This document shows positions 33,461 through 43,000 of a stretch of 64,000 nucleotides of DNA, in pieces (position 1 is the stretch's first letter; each line of letters begins with the position of its first letter). The DNA is from Streptomyces xylophagus (GTDB lineage Bacteria > Actinomycetota > Actinomycetes > Streptomycetales > Streptomycetaceae), in contig NZ_JNWO01000002.1 of NCBI RefSeq assembly GCF_000716435.1, forward strand, positions 620,001 to 684,000, read 5' to 3'. Made by a program: the position numbers and the translations under genes. The notes beneath the pieces are model-generated. The model worked only from the letters and a program-made list of their open reading frames with translations, was not told the origin of the DNA and searched no databases.

Positions 33461-34234
33461 TCACGGAGTGGCGATGCCGGCCGAAGCGCGGGGCGGGCGT
33501 ATGAACCGGACCGGGACTCCCGGCGAGTAGAGCACGCTGACGGGATCCCCGACCGGTGCGGGAAGGCCCGCCGCGGTCACGAGGTTCTCCTCGCAGTGCA
33601 GAAGCTCGGCCCGGTGGAGCGGCCAGCGCGGATGTGTGTTCGGCAGATACCGGGAGCGGCCGAAGAAGGTGCTGTGCATGCCCCAGCGAGCGGTCAGGAA
33701 GTGTTCGAGTTCGGTCGGATCCTCGACCCGCTCGCTGATCCGGATCGCGAGGTCGCTCCGCGCACTGCGAGGCCCGGGCCAGCGTCGCTTGCTGGTGTAT
33801 GTGACCGAAGTGCCCTCTCGGCGGATCTCCATCCGCGACCAGACGTACGGCAGCCGGAACACGGCCCGTCCGACGGCGACGGGTATCAGACGGGACGCGT
33901 CCAGGGAACGGAAGACCACACCCCGCCGGCCGTGGGCGTCCACCGAGTAGAGGCGGACGTTGGTCTCCGGGAAGGTGCCGAGGTAGGGGACACCAGGAAG
34001 GCGGAACCATCCGACACGGTGCATCCGGAACGCGACGAGACCGACGTACGTGGCGCCGTGCAGGGTGTCCGGGCGGGTACCGGCCGGCAACAACGGGGCG
34101 ACGTCTGCCGGGTCGGCGGCCCAATGGAGGAAGGCCAGATCGAGCCAGGACTGCGTGAGAAGAGGCCGGTCTGCGGCATGAGGGGGATCGGCCGTTATGG
34201 GTTCGGGTTCCACGGCGAGCGGCGGCTGCGGCAT
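33461..34234 (-). CDS. YqjF/DUF2071-family protein
   Basis: The product is about 257 residues from ATG 34234 (MPQPPLAVEPEPITADPPHA); other in-frame starts upstream lack support too. Family landmarks are LLTQSWLDLAFLHWAADPAD, LLPAGTRPDTLHGATYVGLV, FPETNVRLYSVDAHGRRGVV and LTARWGMHSTFFGRSRYL. The function of DUF2071 is not established; members appear as standalone cytosolic proteins. The gene is convergent with barstar and divergent from the DUF6461 gene. Confidence 0.85.
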   Translation of the reverse strand: MPQPPLAVEPEPITADPPHAADRPLLTQSWLDLAFLHWAADPADVAPLLPAGTRPDTLHGATYVGLVAFRMHRVGWFRLPGVPYLGTFPETNVRLYSVDAHGRRGVVFRSLDASRLIPVAVGRAVFRLPYVWSRMEIRREGTSVTYTSKRRWPGPRSARSDLAIRISERVEDPTELEHFLTARWGMHSTFFGRSRYLPNTHPRWPLHRAELLHCEENLVTAAGLPAPVGDPVSVLYSPGVPVRFIRPPRASAGIATP

Positions 34235-34414
34235 AAGGCCATTATCACGAAGCCCCACGATCAGTCGATCGCGGGGGTGGGCCATGCCTCGTTGGGGGAG
34301 AGAGCGAGTCGTCCAGCCGCTCCCTGGCCGAGGCGACCCGGGCAGCAGCGCTGGTGTGCGCAACAGCGTTGGCTCTCAAGGGCGTTGTCAGTGGCAGCAG
34401 GCAGACTGCGGGGC

Positions 34415-35221
34415 ATGACTTCGGTGACCGCACATGACTATGCCTGGATACGTTCCTCCCGGTTGTTCCGCTACGCGCTGGAGAGCGGGTACACCCTGAC
34501 TCTGGTGCGGGGTGTCGCCCCGGCGGAGGTACTGCGGATGATGGAGGCGGAGCCTCAGGGCGCGTGTTCAGGGGTGGATGCTTTGATCGAGCGGCAGGAT
34601 GAACTGCTCGCCCCGGGGGACTACTGGGACGAGTCCTTCATCGCGGGCGCGTTCACCGTGCCGGGCGAAGGGGGTGAGTGGTCGCTCGTCCTGCACCTCG
34701 GAGAGGGCGGTATGGGGATGCGGCCGGGCTTCCTGGAGGCCCTGTCGGCGGGCGGGCGCGCCGTGGTGCACTCCAGCAATGGAGGCAAGCCCATGCACTT
34801 TTTCCACTGGTACGAGGACGGAGAGTGCCGGACCACTTTCGAGTGGCCCACCGTCAGGAACGGCAGCACTCCCGATGCCCTCAACGCGGTGATGCGGGAG
34901 GTCGGTTTCGAACTGTCGGACCGCGAGCACGAAACGGGCGAACGTGTCGACACCAAGGCGGCGGTACTCGCCCTTGCCGAGCGGCTGACCGGAGTTCGGG
35001 TGACGGAGGAACTGCTCCGGGACGCCGAGTACCAACTCGGTCATGTGCCTGAGGAACCTGCCGAGGAGTGGACTTCCATCGTCATCGACATCACCGACGC
35101 CCACGGGCAACGCCTCTACAAGGAAGTCACCCGCGCCGAGGTCGAGGCCGCTTCGGCCCGCGCCCGCGCCGACGCCGAAGCGCCGACTGTCATCCACGGG
35201 CCCTTGTGGCCTGCTCCCTGA
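34415..35221 (+). CDS. DUF6461-family protein
   Basis: The product is 268 residues from ATG 34415. It starts MTSVTAHDYAWIRSSRLFRY and contains CYTLTLVRG-like and GAFTVPGEGGEWSLVLHLGE segments, typical of a Streptomyces family in which a short regulatory-looking domain evaluates a stored value. No catalytic motif or signal peptide is seen. It stands alone, and I cannot assign a role. The family call is from memory of the WxxxxxLFRYxxxxGYTLTLVRGxxPxEVL pattern. Confidence 0.72.
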   Translation: MTSVTAHDYAWIRSSRLFRYALESGYTLTLVRGVAPAEVLRMMEAEPQGACSGVDALIERQDELLAPGDYWDESFIAGAFTVPGEGGEWSLVLHLGEGGMGMRPGFLEALSAGGRAVVHSSNGGKPMHFFHWYEDGECRTTFEWPTVRNGSTPDALNAVMREVGFELSDREHETGERVDTKAAVLALAERLTGVRVTEELLRDAEYQLGHVPEEPAEEWTSIVIDITDAHGQRLYKEVTRAEVEAASARARADAEAPTVIHGPLWPAP

Positions 35222-35560
35222 AGCACAGTGCGTCACGCCTCGGCTGGGAGTACGGCTGTGTCTGAGCTCCACCAAACGGCGCTCAGAGCTGTGGTGCGCA
35301 GCTGCTAGGGGTTGCGTCGCCTACGGACGGGGGAGGGGGAGGAGTGGTGTGGGCCTGGATGGGGCTGTCGTTGCTCGCGCTGGTGCCGGTCGCGACCCTG
35401 TCGACATTGATCGTGGCCGAGCGCGGATGGTGGCTGCGGCGGCGGCACCGACCTTCCCCTCGGCGAACCATTCACCAACGTCGACGACCTGGTGATTCGG
35501 CTCGCCCCTACTATCCGGTGGAACAAGAGGCCCACGTGCGGCCTTCGGGCAGGGGGAGCT

Positions 35561-36091
35561 ATGCAGCCGATCACTTCACGGCCGGTGTTCCGGCACACCG
35601 TCGGTGCCGTCGCGATCGGCGTGGCCTTGGCCACCACCACGGGGTGCACGGTTCCCGTCGACGCCGTCGCCGGCATCTCCGTGACCAGGGACGGTCATCT
35701 GCTCGGCGTCATGATGGTCTGCGGCCACCGGATCGATGGCGCGACCCTCTACGTGGACAGCGCCGACGTCGACAAGACCGTGACGGTCGGCTCGTGGACG
35801 TCCGACCACCCCATCAAGGCCGGTATCGCCACCTGGACCCTTGATTCTCCTGCCGCAGGCTGGACCACGACGACCTCTCTCACTCCGCTCACCGCCAAGG
35901 TCACTTACGACCTCTACGGCTGGACCAAAGACAATTCGTCGTCATCGGGGAACGTCTCCTTCACCCTGGCCGACAGAGACCGACTCACTCCAGGAAATGT
36001 CCTCTACGACGAGATCTCGGACAACGGCGACGAATCCACAATCATTGTCCCCATGGCGAAGTTCAAAACCAGGGCCTGCCAAGACACGTAA
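35561..36091 (+). CDS. putative lipoprotein of unknown function
   Basis: The product is 176 residues; ATG 35561 has GGGGGAG immediately upstream. A lipoprotein signal (AIGVALATTTGC, Cys about residue 26) precedes a beta-rich extracellular domain: TVPVDAVAGISVTRDGHLLG, VMMVCGHRIDGATLYVDSAD, VTYDLYGWTKDNSSSSGNV, TLADRDRLTPGNVLYDE. Single-copy relatives occur in Streptomyces without assigned function. An earlier in-frame start at 35492 lacks a ribosome site. Confidence 0.78.
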   Translation: MQPITSRPVFRHTVGAVAIGVALATTTGCTVPVDAVAGISVTRDGHLLGVMMVCGHRIDGATLYVDSADVDKTVTVGSWTSDHPIKAGIATWTLDSPAAGWTTTTSLTPLTAKVTYDLYGWTKDNSSSSGNVSFTLADRDRLTPGNVLYDEISDNGDESTIIVPMAKFKTRACQDT

Positions 36092-36189
36092 CGCCACGAC
36101 GTTGGGGATTCGGTAAGGGAACATCATTCAACCCTCACCTCCCTTCGTGAGTTCGGCAACTCCCGTCCCCGTATTACCGGTTGCCAACT

Positions 36190-36862
36190 CCGAGAAAGCG
36201 GCCTGGCGGGCTCCGGGGAACAGCAGGTTGTTGGCGGCGGCGACCTTGATCCGGCGGATCTCCGAGCGGCCGTGGCCGATGCCCGTGACTCGGCCACTGG
36301 AGCGGGATGTCCCGCCAGGGAAGGGAGCAGGTGATCTCGTTGGTCTTCTCGCCGACGTCCGGCTGAGCGAGGACCAGGCCAGTGGTGTGCTCCAGGGCGG
36401 CGAGCAGATGGATCTTCCGGCCTTGGCCGCGCCTCGCAAGCTCTTGCCGACCACGGACAGCCCGCGCCGTCTGGTCGACTTGGGGCGGCGGTCGGTGAGT
36501 CGGCTGCCGATCGCCTGGTCCGGCGTGTCGCCGACTATGCGGGCCAGCAGCCGCCGGACCGTGGCCTCCGACGGCAGAGTGCGCCGGGGCTGGAGTGTGT
36601 CGGAGCCGACGCCGAGCCGGTGGAGGACATGCGCGGGAGCATCGGCGATCCGCTCACCGGCCGCCGGCAGCGAGGTAGCCCCTGCCGGCACGGCACAGGC
36701 GGTGAGCGCGCGTACGACGGCCGGCGTGTGGCGCACCCTGCGCGGGTCCGGCACCCGGCACAGCAGTTCCAGCAGGTCCGGGACTTCCTCCGAGGCAACC
36801 TGGGGCTGTTGGCGGAGCTGGTCAAGAGGAGGCGGGATCGGGGATGGTGCGTCGGTAGGCAT
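36190..36862 (-). pseudogene. ISAs1-family transposase, internally deleted and frameshifted
   Basis: From 36862 the minus strand encodes an ISAs1 N-terminus ([50 protein letters not shown]), then [27 protein letters not shown] and [17 protein letters not shown]. The frame is then lost. Near 36240-36290 the 3' coding pieces [20 protein letters not shown] and ARQA reappear, so about 50 or more residues of the DDE core are missing, and nothing follows of the C-terminal third. It is an inactive copy related to the fragments at 4415 and 12440. Confidence 0.75.
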
Positions 36863-36875
36863 GGTCTCCCGCTGG

Positions 36876-36921
36876 GGTCATGGCGCGTGGAGAACCTCAT
36901 GATCTCGGAAGCCCGTGCCTG
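36876..36921. repeat. outer end of ISAs1-family element (copy 2)
   Basis: This segment lies just upstream of the transposase relic and matches 12741-12786 at 34 of 46 positions, with the last 24 bases (CATGATCTCGGAAGCCCGTG then CCTG) matching at 22. Confidence 0.6.
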
Positions 36922-36932
36922 TTGCGTTCCAG

Positions 36933-36991
36933 GGGCCCGAGCCGGCGGATCGGCAACGAGCCAGGCATCACACGCCTGCGCCGAGGCCCTG
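36933..36991. repeat. imperfect direct repeat, left copy
   Basis: GGGCCCGAGCCGGCGGATCG continues for about 59 bases to GCCGAGGCCCTG. It is repeated at 38355-38412 with roughly 85% identity by eye. The two copies bracket the MFS gene at 37032-38309. Confidence 0.6.
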
Positions 36992-37031
36992 GCATGGACA
37001 TGGATTGTGGGGTGATGTCACTATCGGGCAG

Positions 37032-38309
37032 ATGCTTGAGGACAACGGAAAACATCCCTCGATCTGGCGTCATCGCGACTTCCTGCTGTTATGGGGTGGG
37101 CAGACGGTCAGCGAGATGGGGTCGCAAGTCACCGTCCTCGCCCTGCCGTTGGTCGCCGTCGTGCTGTTGGAGGCCTCCGCATTCCAGGTAGGCCTGTTGT
37201 CGGCTGCGGAGACGAGTGCGTATCTGCTGGTGGCACTGCCGGCCGGGGCCATAGTGGACCGGGTTCCCAAGCTCCGGCTGATGATCTGGTGCAACCTCGC
37301 GCTGTTCCTGGTGATCGGCTCGGTGCCGTTGGCGCACGCAGTCGGGGCGCTGACGCTCGCCCAGCTCTACGCCGTCGCGCTGGTCTCCAGCGTCTTCTCC
37401 GTGTTCTTCTCGGTGGCCTACCAGAGTTATCTGCCGGTGCTGCTCGACCGTGACCAGCTCATGGACGGCAATGGCAAGGTCGCCGTCTCCGGGTCGGTCG
37501 CGCAGATTGCCGGGCCCGGTCTGGGCGCGGGGCTGGTGGCGCTGATCGGCGCCGCGGGGGCGATGGCCGCCGACGCCCTCTCCTTCGCGTTGTCGGCGGG
37601 CTCGCTGACGGCTGTCCGTACCCGCGAGCGACGCCGGCCCTCGGCCGAAGCCGAGCGGCGGCCCAGGCTGTGGGCGCAGATCCGTGAGGGGCTCGCCCAT
37701 GTCACCCGCGACCCCATCCTGCGCAACTCGGTGGCCTTCAACGGCACAGCCAACTTCTTCGTCATCATGGTGGAGACCCTCGGCCCGGTGTTCCTGATCC
37801 GCACCCTGCATCTGCGTCCTGCCCTGGTGGGGCTGCTGCTGGCGCTGGGGGCCGTCGGCGGGGTGGCCGGCGGCGTGGCGGCACGCTACCTCGCCCGGAA
37901 GGTCGGCTCGGCGAGGATCAGCTGGATCTCGATGACCGTGCTGTCCCTGCCCGGCCTGCTGATTCCGCTGGCCGGGCACGGTTGGTGGGTGCTGCTGTTC
38001 GGCTTCGGCTGGATCTCGTGGACCTTCGCCTCCACCGTCGCGGGCGTCTCGCTGACCACTTACCGCCAGGCCGCCTGCCCGCCGGACATGCTCGGCCGGG
38101 TCAGTGCCGCCGCACGCTGGATCACCTGGGGCACCCTGCCGCTGGGCGGCGTGGCCGGCGGCGCGCTCGCCACCGCCCTCGGCGTCCAGACCACCTTGTG
38201 GATCGCCGTCGCCGGCGGCTGCTGCGCGGGACTGTGGCTGTTCTTCTCACCACTGCGTGGCATGCGCGACATACCTCTCGGAAGGCCCGAGCCCGCACCC
38301 GTCGGTTGA
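37032..38309 (+). CDS. MFS transporter, EntS-like
   Basis: The product is 425 residues from ATG 37032 (MLEDNGKHPSIWRHRDFLLL); the ribosome site is weak and an upstream in-frame extension runs into repeat DNA. There are about 12 hydrophobic helices. LLLWGGQTVSEMGSQVTVLA and LVALPAGAIVDRVPKLRLMI (motif A-like) place it with the enterobactin-exporter/MFS_3 group of efflux proteins. It is flanked by a direct repeat and lies next to an IS relic, suggesting it arrived on, or was shuffled by, mobile DNA. Substrate unknown. Confidence 0.87.
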   Translation: MLEDNGKHPSIWRHRDFLLLWGGQTVSEMGSQVTVLALPLVAVVLLEASAFQVGLLSAAETSAYLLVALPAGAIVDRVPKLRLMIWCNLALFLVIGSVPLAHAVGALTLAQLYAVALVSSVFSVFFSVAYQSYLPVLLDRDQLMDGNGKVAVSGSVAQIAGPGLGAGLVALIGAAGAMAADALSFALSAGSLTAVRTRERRRPSAEAERRPRLWAQIREGLAHVTRDPILRNSVAFNGTANFFVIMVETLGPVFLIRTLHLRPALVGLLLALGAVGGVAGGVAARYLARKVGSARISWISMTVLSLPGLLIPLAGHGWWVLLFGFGWISWTFASTVAGVSLTTYRQAACPPDMLGRVSAAARWITWGTLPLGGVAGGALATALGVQTTLWIAVAGGCCAGLWLFFSPLRGMRDIPLGRPEPAPVG

Positions 38310-38354
38310 AAGCCGTAACGCCACCGCGACCTCGTCGGGCGGTCCGCTTCCCGC

Positions 38355-38412
38355 GGGCCCGAGTCGGCGGATCGGCACGAACCAGACATCACACCACTAC
38401 GCCGAGGCCCTG
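38355..38412. repeat. imperfect direct repeat, right copy
   Basis: GGGCCCGAGTCGGCGGATCG continues to GCCGAGGCCCTG. It is the partner of 36933-36991, starting 45 bases after the MFS stop. Confidence 0.6.
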
Positions 38413-38516
38413 ACGTATTGGACTCCGGCTGATGCCAACAAGACGGTGGATTAAGCCTGTTGGGTGCTGGGGGCGAGAGCATGAGCCCGGCGTTCGGCTC
38501 GCTCGCCGATGTCCGC

Positions 38517-39188
38517 TCACGTGGGGCGGACTGTTGTGCTGCGGGAGGACGGCGGCCGGCCCACGGCCTGCCGCCATGCGTTCTCCACGGCCCTGCGGGC
38601 GTGTGCGGTGGCTTCGGTGATGTCTCCGGTGAGGTGGACGGGCTCGCCGAGGTGGACGTGGAGGTCCGGGCGGCGCAGGGGTGCGGTGGCGACGCCGGCG
38701 AGTTGTTTGAGCCGCCCGCCGGAGATGATCCGGCGGGCTCCGGCGTGTCCGAGAGGGACGACGGGCGCGCCGGTGGCGAGTGCGAGGCGGGCCAGGCCGG
38801 TGCGGAAGACACCGGGTTCGCGGTCCCCGGAGTCCCGGCGGCGGGGAAGTCCACCTTCGGGATAGATCACCACGACCCGGCCGGCGGCGATTGCCTCCGC
38901 CGCCAGATCCAGGGCCGCCGCCGCGCTACGGCTGCCCCGGTGCACCGGTATGTGGCCCTCGCGGGTGAGGCGGGGGCCGAGGAACGGGATCTTCCACAGG
39001 CCCGCGGTCGCGAGGACGACCGGCTCGGTGCCAAGGCGGTGCAAGGCGGCCAGAACGAGTCCGGGATCGGCGAGCGCGGTGTGGTTCGGCGCGACGATGC
39101 TGCCCGGCGCGATGCCGCGGGTCGTACCCGTCGTCACCGTCAGACGGCCGAGGACGGGGACGATGGTGCGGGCGAAGGTACTGAGCAC
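38517..39188 (-). CDS. 1-acyl-sn-glycerol-3-phosphate acyltransferase (PlsC family)
   Basis: The product is 223 residues; GTG 39188 has AAGGAG about nine bases upstream. Acyltransferase motif I is IVAPNHTALADPGLVLAAL (NH....D), motif II lies around REGHIPVHRGSRSAAAALDL, and motif III is VVVIYPEGGLPRRR (EGG in place of the common EGTR). A single N-terminal hydrophobic helix would anchor it to the membrane. It transfers an acyl chain in phospholipid or specialised lipid synthesis. It is not part of an operon here. Confidence 0.87.
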   Translation of the reverse strand: MLSTFARTIVPVLGRLTVTTGTTRGIAPGSIVAPNHTALADPGLVLAALHRLGTEPVVLATAGLWKIPFLGPRLTREGHIPVHRGSRSAAAALDLAAEAIAAGRVVVIYPEGGLPRRRDSGDREPGVFRTGLARLALATGAPVVPLGHAGARRIISGGRLKQLAGVATAPLRRPDLHVHLGEPVHLTGDITEATAHARRAVENAWRQAVGRPPSSRSTTVRPT

Positions 39189-39245
39189 CTGCTGCTGACT
39201 CCTTGCTCTGCCGGGGCCTGCCCCGGCGTGGTCCGACCCGTATCG

Positions 39246-39371
39246 TCACGCTGCCGGATGGCAAAGGGCATGAGTGCGCGTACTCAACTCCGCGAGGTGT
39301 GGCCCGGTCCGAAGAACCAGTGCCGCTGACGCGTCATCCCGAACCGCGAAGAACTCGACGACGACGCTCAC
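39246..39371 (-). pseudogene. N-terminal stub of a conserved actinomycete protein
   Basis: GTG 39371 opens VSVVVEFFAVRDDASAALVL, resembling the first 20 residues (SVVVEYFAAPxDxxAAxVL) of a common Streptomyces protein of unknown function. After about 25 residues the sequence degenerates and stops at 39246. The call rests on a short match and is tentative. Confidence 0.35.
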
Positions 39372-40053
39372 CCGGGCATCATGCCAAGGGCGTCGGCTCA
39401 GGGGATTTACGTCTCGCGGTGCCACGTTGACCAACTGCTGGGAAAGCCTTGGCAGAACGCCTACCGCAGTGCCGGCATGCGTGTGCGTTCCGGGCCGCTG
39501 CCGTCGGCAGGACGTGTTTGCGATGGGGTTTGCGCCCGATGGTGAGCGGGGTGAGAGTGACGGGCATTCGTGAACGAGGCGCCGTCGCCGAGAGCCGGTG
39601 CGTGCTCGGGGTGGTGCGTGCTCGGCGTGACGCGCCACGAGCAGCCGCGAGGGAGCCCCAACTTCCGCAGGCTCGCCGATGGTTCAGCCCGACGATCACC
39701 TGTTCATACGTGAGGCGTGAGACGTGAGCCGACGCCCGTCGGCTTCGCGTACCCCTGCTGGACACCCGGCCGCCGGAACCGCCACGGCCGGATCCGCTCG
39801 CCGTCCCGGAGTTGCTCGGGCGGCCCACGGCAGTGCCACCTCACACGCCTCCCCGTGAACTTCGCTTTCAGAAAGTCTCGTTGACCTCGTTGACACGCCA
39901 TCAGCACACGCGTTTCACTCGACACTCGTGCATGGCAACGTTGTCAGGTCGGTCGGGGGAGTGACCGGAACCGTTGCCTGTCGCCGGCATTCCGGTGTTT
40001 TTCGGCGCGCCGACACCTGATGAGCGAAGCACGAACTGCTGCGGAGGCAACCG
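39372..40053. other. 682-base stretch without a recognisable gene
   Basis: Short open frames occur on both strands but none has both a ribosome site and recognisable protein sequence. Composition is slightly less G/C-rich toward the right end. The last 130 bases should hold the GH92 promoter: TTGACC and TTGACA-like hexamers at 39883-39895 and a LacI-type palindrome at 39933-39946. Confidence 0.45.
39933..39946. promoter_or_regulatory. LacI-type operator upstream of the GH92 gene
   Basis: TGGCAACGTTGTCA is a 14-base palindrome with one mismatched pair and the central CG typical of LacI-family operators. It lies 108 bases before the GH92 start. Sugar-responsive repression is inferred; no LacI gene is in the window. 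Confidence 0.5.
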
Positions 40054-43000
40054 ATGCTGAGACCCCGACGTTCAGCCGCACCACCCGACCGCGCAAGATT
40101 CCGCCAACGCCTCGCCGTGATCTGCGCTTTGGGCATGGCAGTCCTTCCGCTTCCGGCGATCGGAAGCGCCGACGCCGCGAGCAGAGCGACGCCGGCCCTG
40201 GTGACGGACCCCGCGACCCTCGTGAACCCCCTCATCGGCACATCCGGTGCCGTGGACACCTTCCCCGGCCCCGACATGCCGGCCGGCATGGTCCAGTGGG
40301 GTCCCGACACGACGCCCGACCGCCCCGACGGCGGCGGCTACGAGTACAACGACAAGAAGATCTCCGGCTTCAGCCTCACCCACATTTCAGGACCCGGCTG
40401 TCCCGTCGCGGGCGACCTGCCCGTCCTGCCGGTGACCGGCGCACTGTCGGGCGACCTCGGCAACACGTCCGCCGGCTTCAGCCACGCCGACGAGCAGGCG
40501 GGGCTCGGCTACTACAAGGTCACCGACGCGAACGGCGTCAAGACCGAGCTGACCGACACCACCCGCGCAGGCCTGGGCCGCTTCACCTTCCCCGCGGGGC
40601 AGCAGGCGAACCTGCTGTTCAAGCTCAGCGGCGGTGCCACACAGATCGACGGGACCCGCGTCCAGGTCGTGAACGACCAGGAGATCAGCGGCGCGATCGA
40701 CAGCGGTCACTTCTGCGGCGCCGCCAACAGATACACGCTGCACTTCGACATCAAGTTCGACCGGCCGTTCGCCGCGAGCGGCACCTGGGTCGGCGGCACC
40801 ATCACCCCCGACGCGACCAGGCTGAAGGCCGGCAAGGTCCAACTGGCCCCGCAGAAGGCGAAGTCGGCGCCGCTGAAGGAGAAGCACTTCACCGTCCCGG
40901 CGAAGCCCGCCCCGACGATCCACCCGAGCGGGAACAAGAACTCCGGTACGCCGTCCCCGACTTCGAGCGCCGGAGCCGTACCCCGCTCATCCGTCACGGC
41001 CAAGGCCGCCCAGCCGCCCACCACCGGCGCGAACGGCATGTACCTCACCTTCGACACCACCTCGAACCCCACGGTGAACGCGAAGGTCGGCATCTCCTAC
41101 ACGAGCGACGCCGGAGCGGCGAACAACCTCTCCACCGAGATCAAGAAGTGGGATGTCGCCGCCGTCGAGCAGGCCAACCATGACGCCTGGAACACGGTGC
41201 TGACCAAGCTTCGGATCGGCGGCGGCTCCGCGAATCAGCAGACGCAGTTCTACACCGCGCTCTATCACGCGTTGCTGCACCCGAACGTCTTCTCCGACGA
41301 CAACGGCCAGTACATGGGCATGGACAACCAGATCCACCAACTGGCCAAGGGACAGAAGGCCCAGTACGCCAACTACTCCGGCTGGGACACCTACCGCTCC
41401 CAGACCCAGCTGATGGCGATGGTCGAGCCCAAGGTCGCCGGCGACGTCGTCACCTCGATGCTCAACGGGTACGACCAGACAGGCCTGTTGCCCAAGTGGG
41501 CCTCGAACAACGGCGAGAGCTACGTGATGGTCGGCGACCCGGCGGCCGGCATCATCGCCGACGCATACGCCTTCGGCGCGACCAACTTCGATACGGCCAA
41601 GGCACTCGCCGCCCTCCAGCACGAGGCCACCGTCCCGAACAACGACCGCCCCGGCGAGCCCGTACGGGATACGAAGGGCTACCTCCCGCTCGACGAGAAC
41701 GACTACAACTGCTGCAACTTCTACGGCCCCGTCTCCACCCAACTCGAGTACGACTCCGCCGACTACGCCATCGCCGCCTTCGCGAAGTCGCTCGGCAAGA
41801 CAGCCGTCTACGAGAAGTTCGCCACCCGCGCCCAGGACTGGATGAACGTCTTCAACCCGCAGACCGGCTACATGCAGGCCAAGAACAAGGACGGCCAGTT
41901 CGCGGGCGGTTTCACCCCGGGCACCTCCAACGGCTTCGTGGAGGGTACGTCCGCCCAGTACACGCCGATGGTCCCCTTCAACCTGCGGCAGCTCATCCAG
42001 GCACGCGGCGGCGACACGGCGTACTCGACCTACCTCGACAGCCTGCTCGACAACATCACCCAACCCGGCAACACCGACGCCGACCTGAGCAACGAACCCA
42101 GTGTGGAGATCCCCTGGGAGTACGACTACACGGGCCAGCCCTGGAAGACCCAGGCGGCCGTCCGTGAGGCGCAGCAGGACCTGTACTTCAACGCGCCGGT
42201 CGGCTCGTTCGGCAACGACGACCTCGGCGCGATGAGTTCCTGGTACGTCTGGTCCGAGCTCGGCATGTACCCGGAGACCCCGGGCACGGACACCCTGGCC
42301 CTCGGCAGCCCGGCGTTCCCGGTGGCCAAGGTGACCCTCGGCAACGGCAAGACCGTAGGGATCAACGCTCCGCAGGCCGCGCCCGACGCCCCGTACGTGC
42401 AGGCGCTCGCCGTCAAGGGCAAGGCGTGGAACAGCTCCTGGCTGAGCTACCAGCAGTTCCAGGGCGCGGGCACGCTCGACTTCACGCTCGGCACCGCGCC
42501 CAACAAGGCCTGGGCGTCCGATCCGTCCGCCGCGCCGCCGTCGGACACCACGGGCGGCGGACGGGTGCTGGCCGCGACCGGGCCCTCCAGCGACGGCCTG
42601 GTGCTCCAGCCGGGCGCGTCCGGTGACGGCACCCTCGACCTGACCAACCTCGGCAGCACGGCCGTCACGGTCGACTGGAAGGCGACGGCGCCCTCCGGTG
42701 TCATGCTGGACACCTCGTCCGGATCGCTGACGGTGCCCGCCACCGGCAGTGCAGAGGCGAAGGTCAAGGTGACGGCGGGCGCGAGCGAGGGAACCTACCC
42801 GGTCACCTTCGCGCTCACCGACCACAGCACCGGTGCGGCACTGAGCGGGGCGACCCTCCGCGTGGCCGTGGCCAAGGCCGGTGCGCTGTGGCCGTACGAC
42901 ACCAATGAAGGCATCTACCCCGACGGCACCACCTTCTCGGGCGGCTTCGACAACGGTGGCTGGGCGTTCTCGCAGAACGCCCTGTCGGCGGCCGGCGTCA

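Noticed and set aside
35344..35844. Frame starting with a hydrophobic helix (MGLSLLALVPVATLSTLIVA) before the lipoprotein gene.
   Set aside because: The ribosome region is G-rich, but the frame turns into an Arg-rich shadow and overlaps the well-supported lipoprotein; at best a short decayed membrane ORF.
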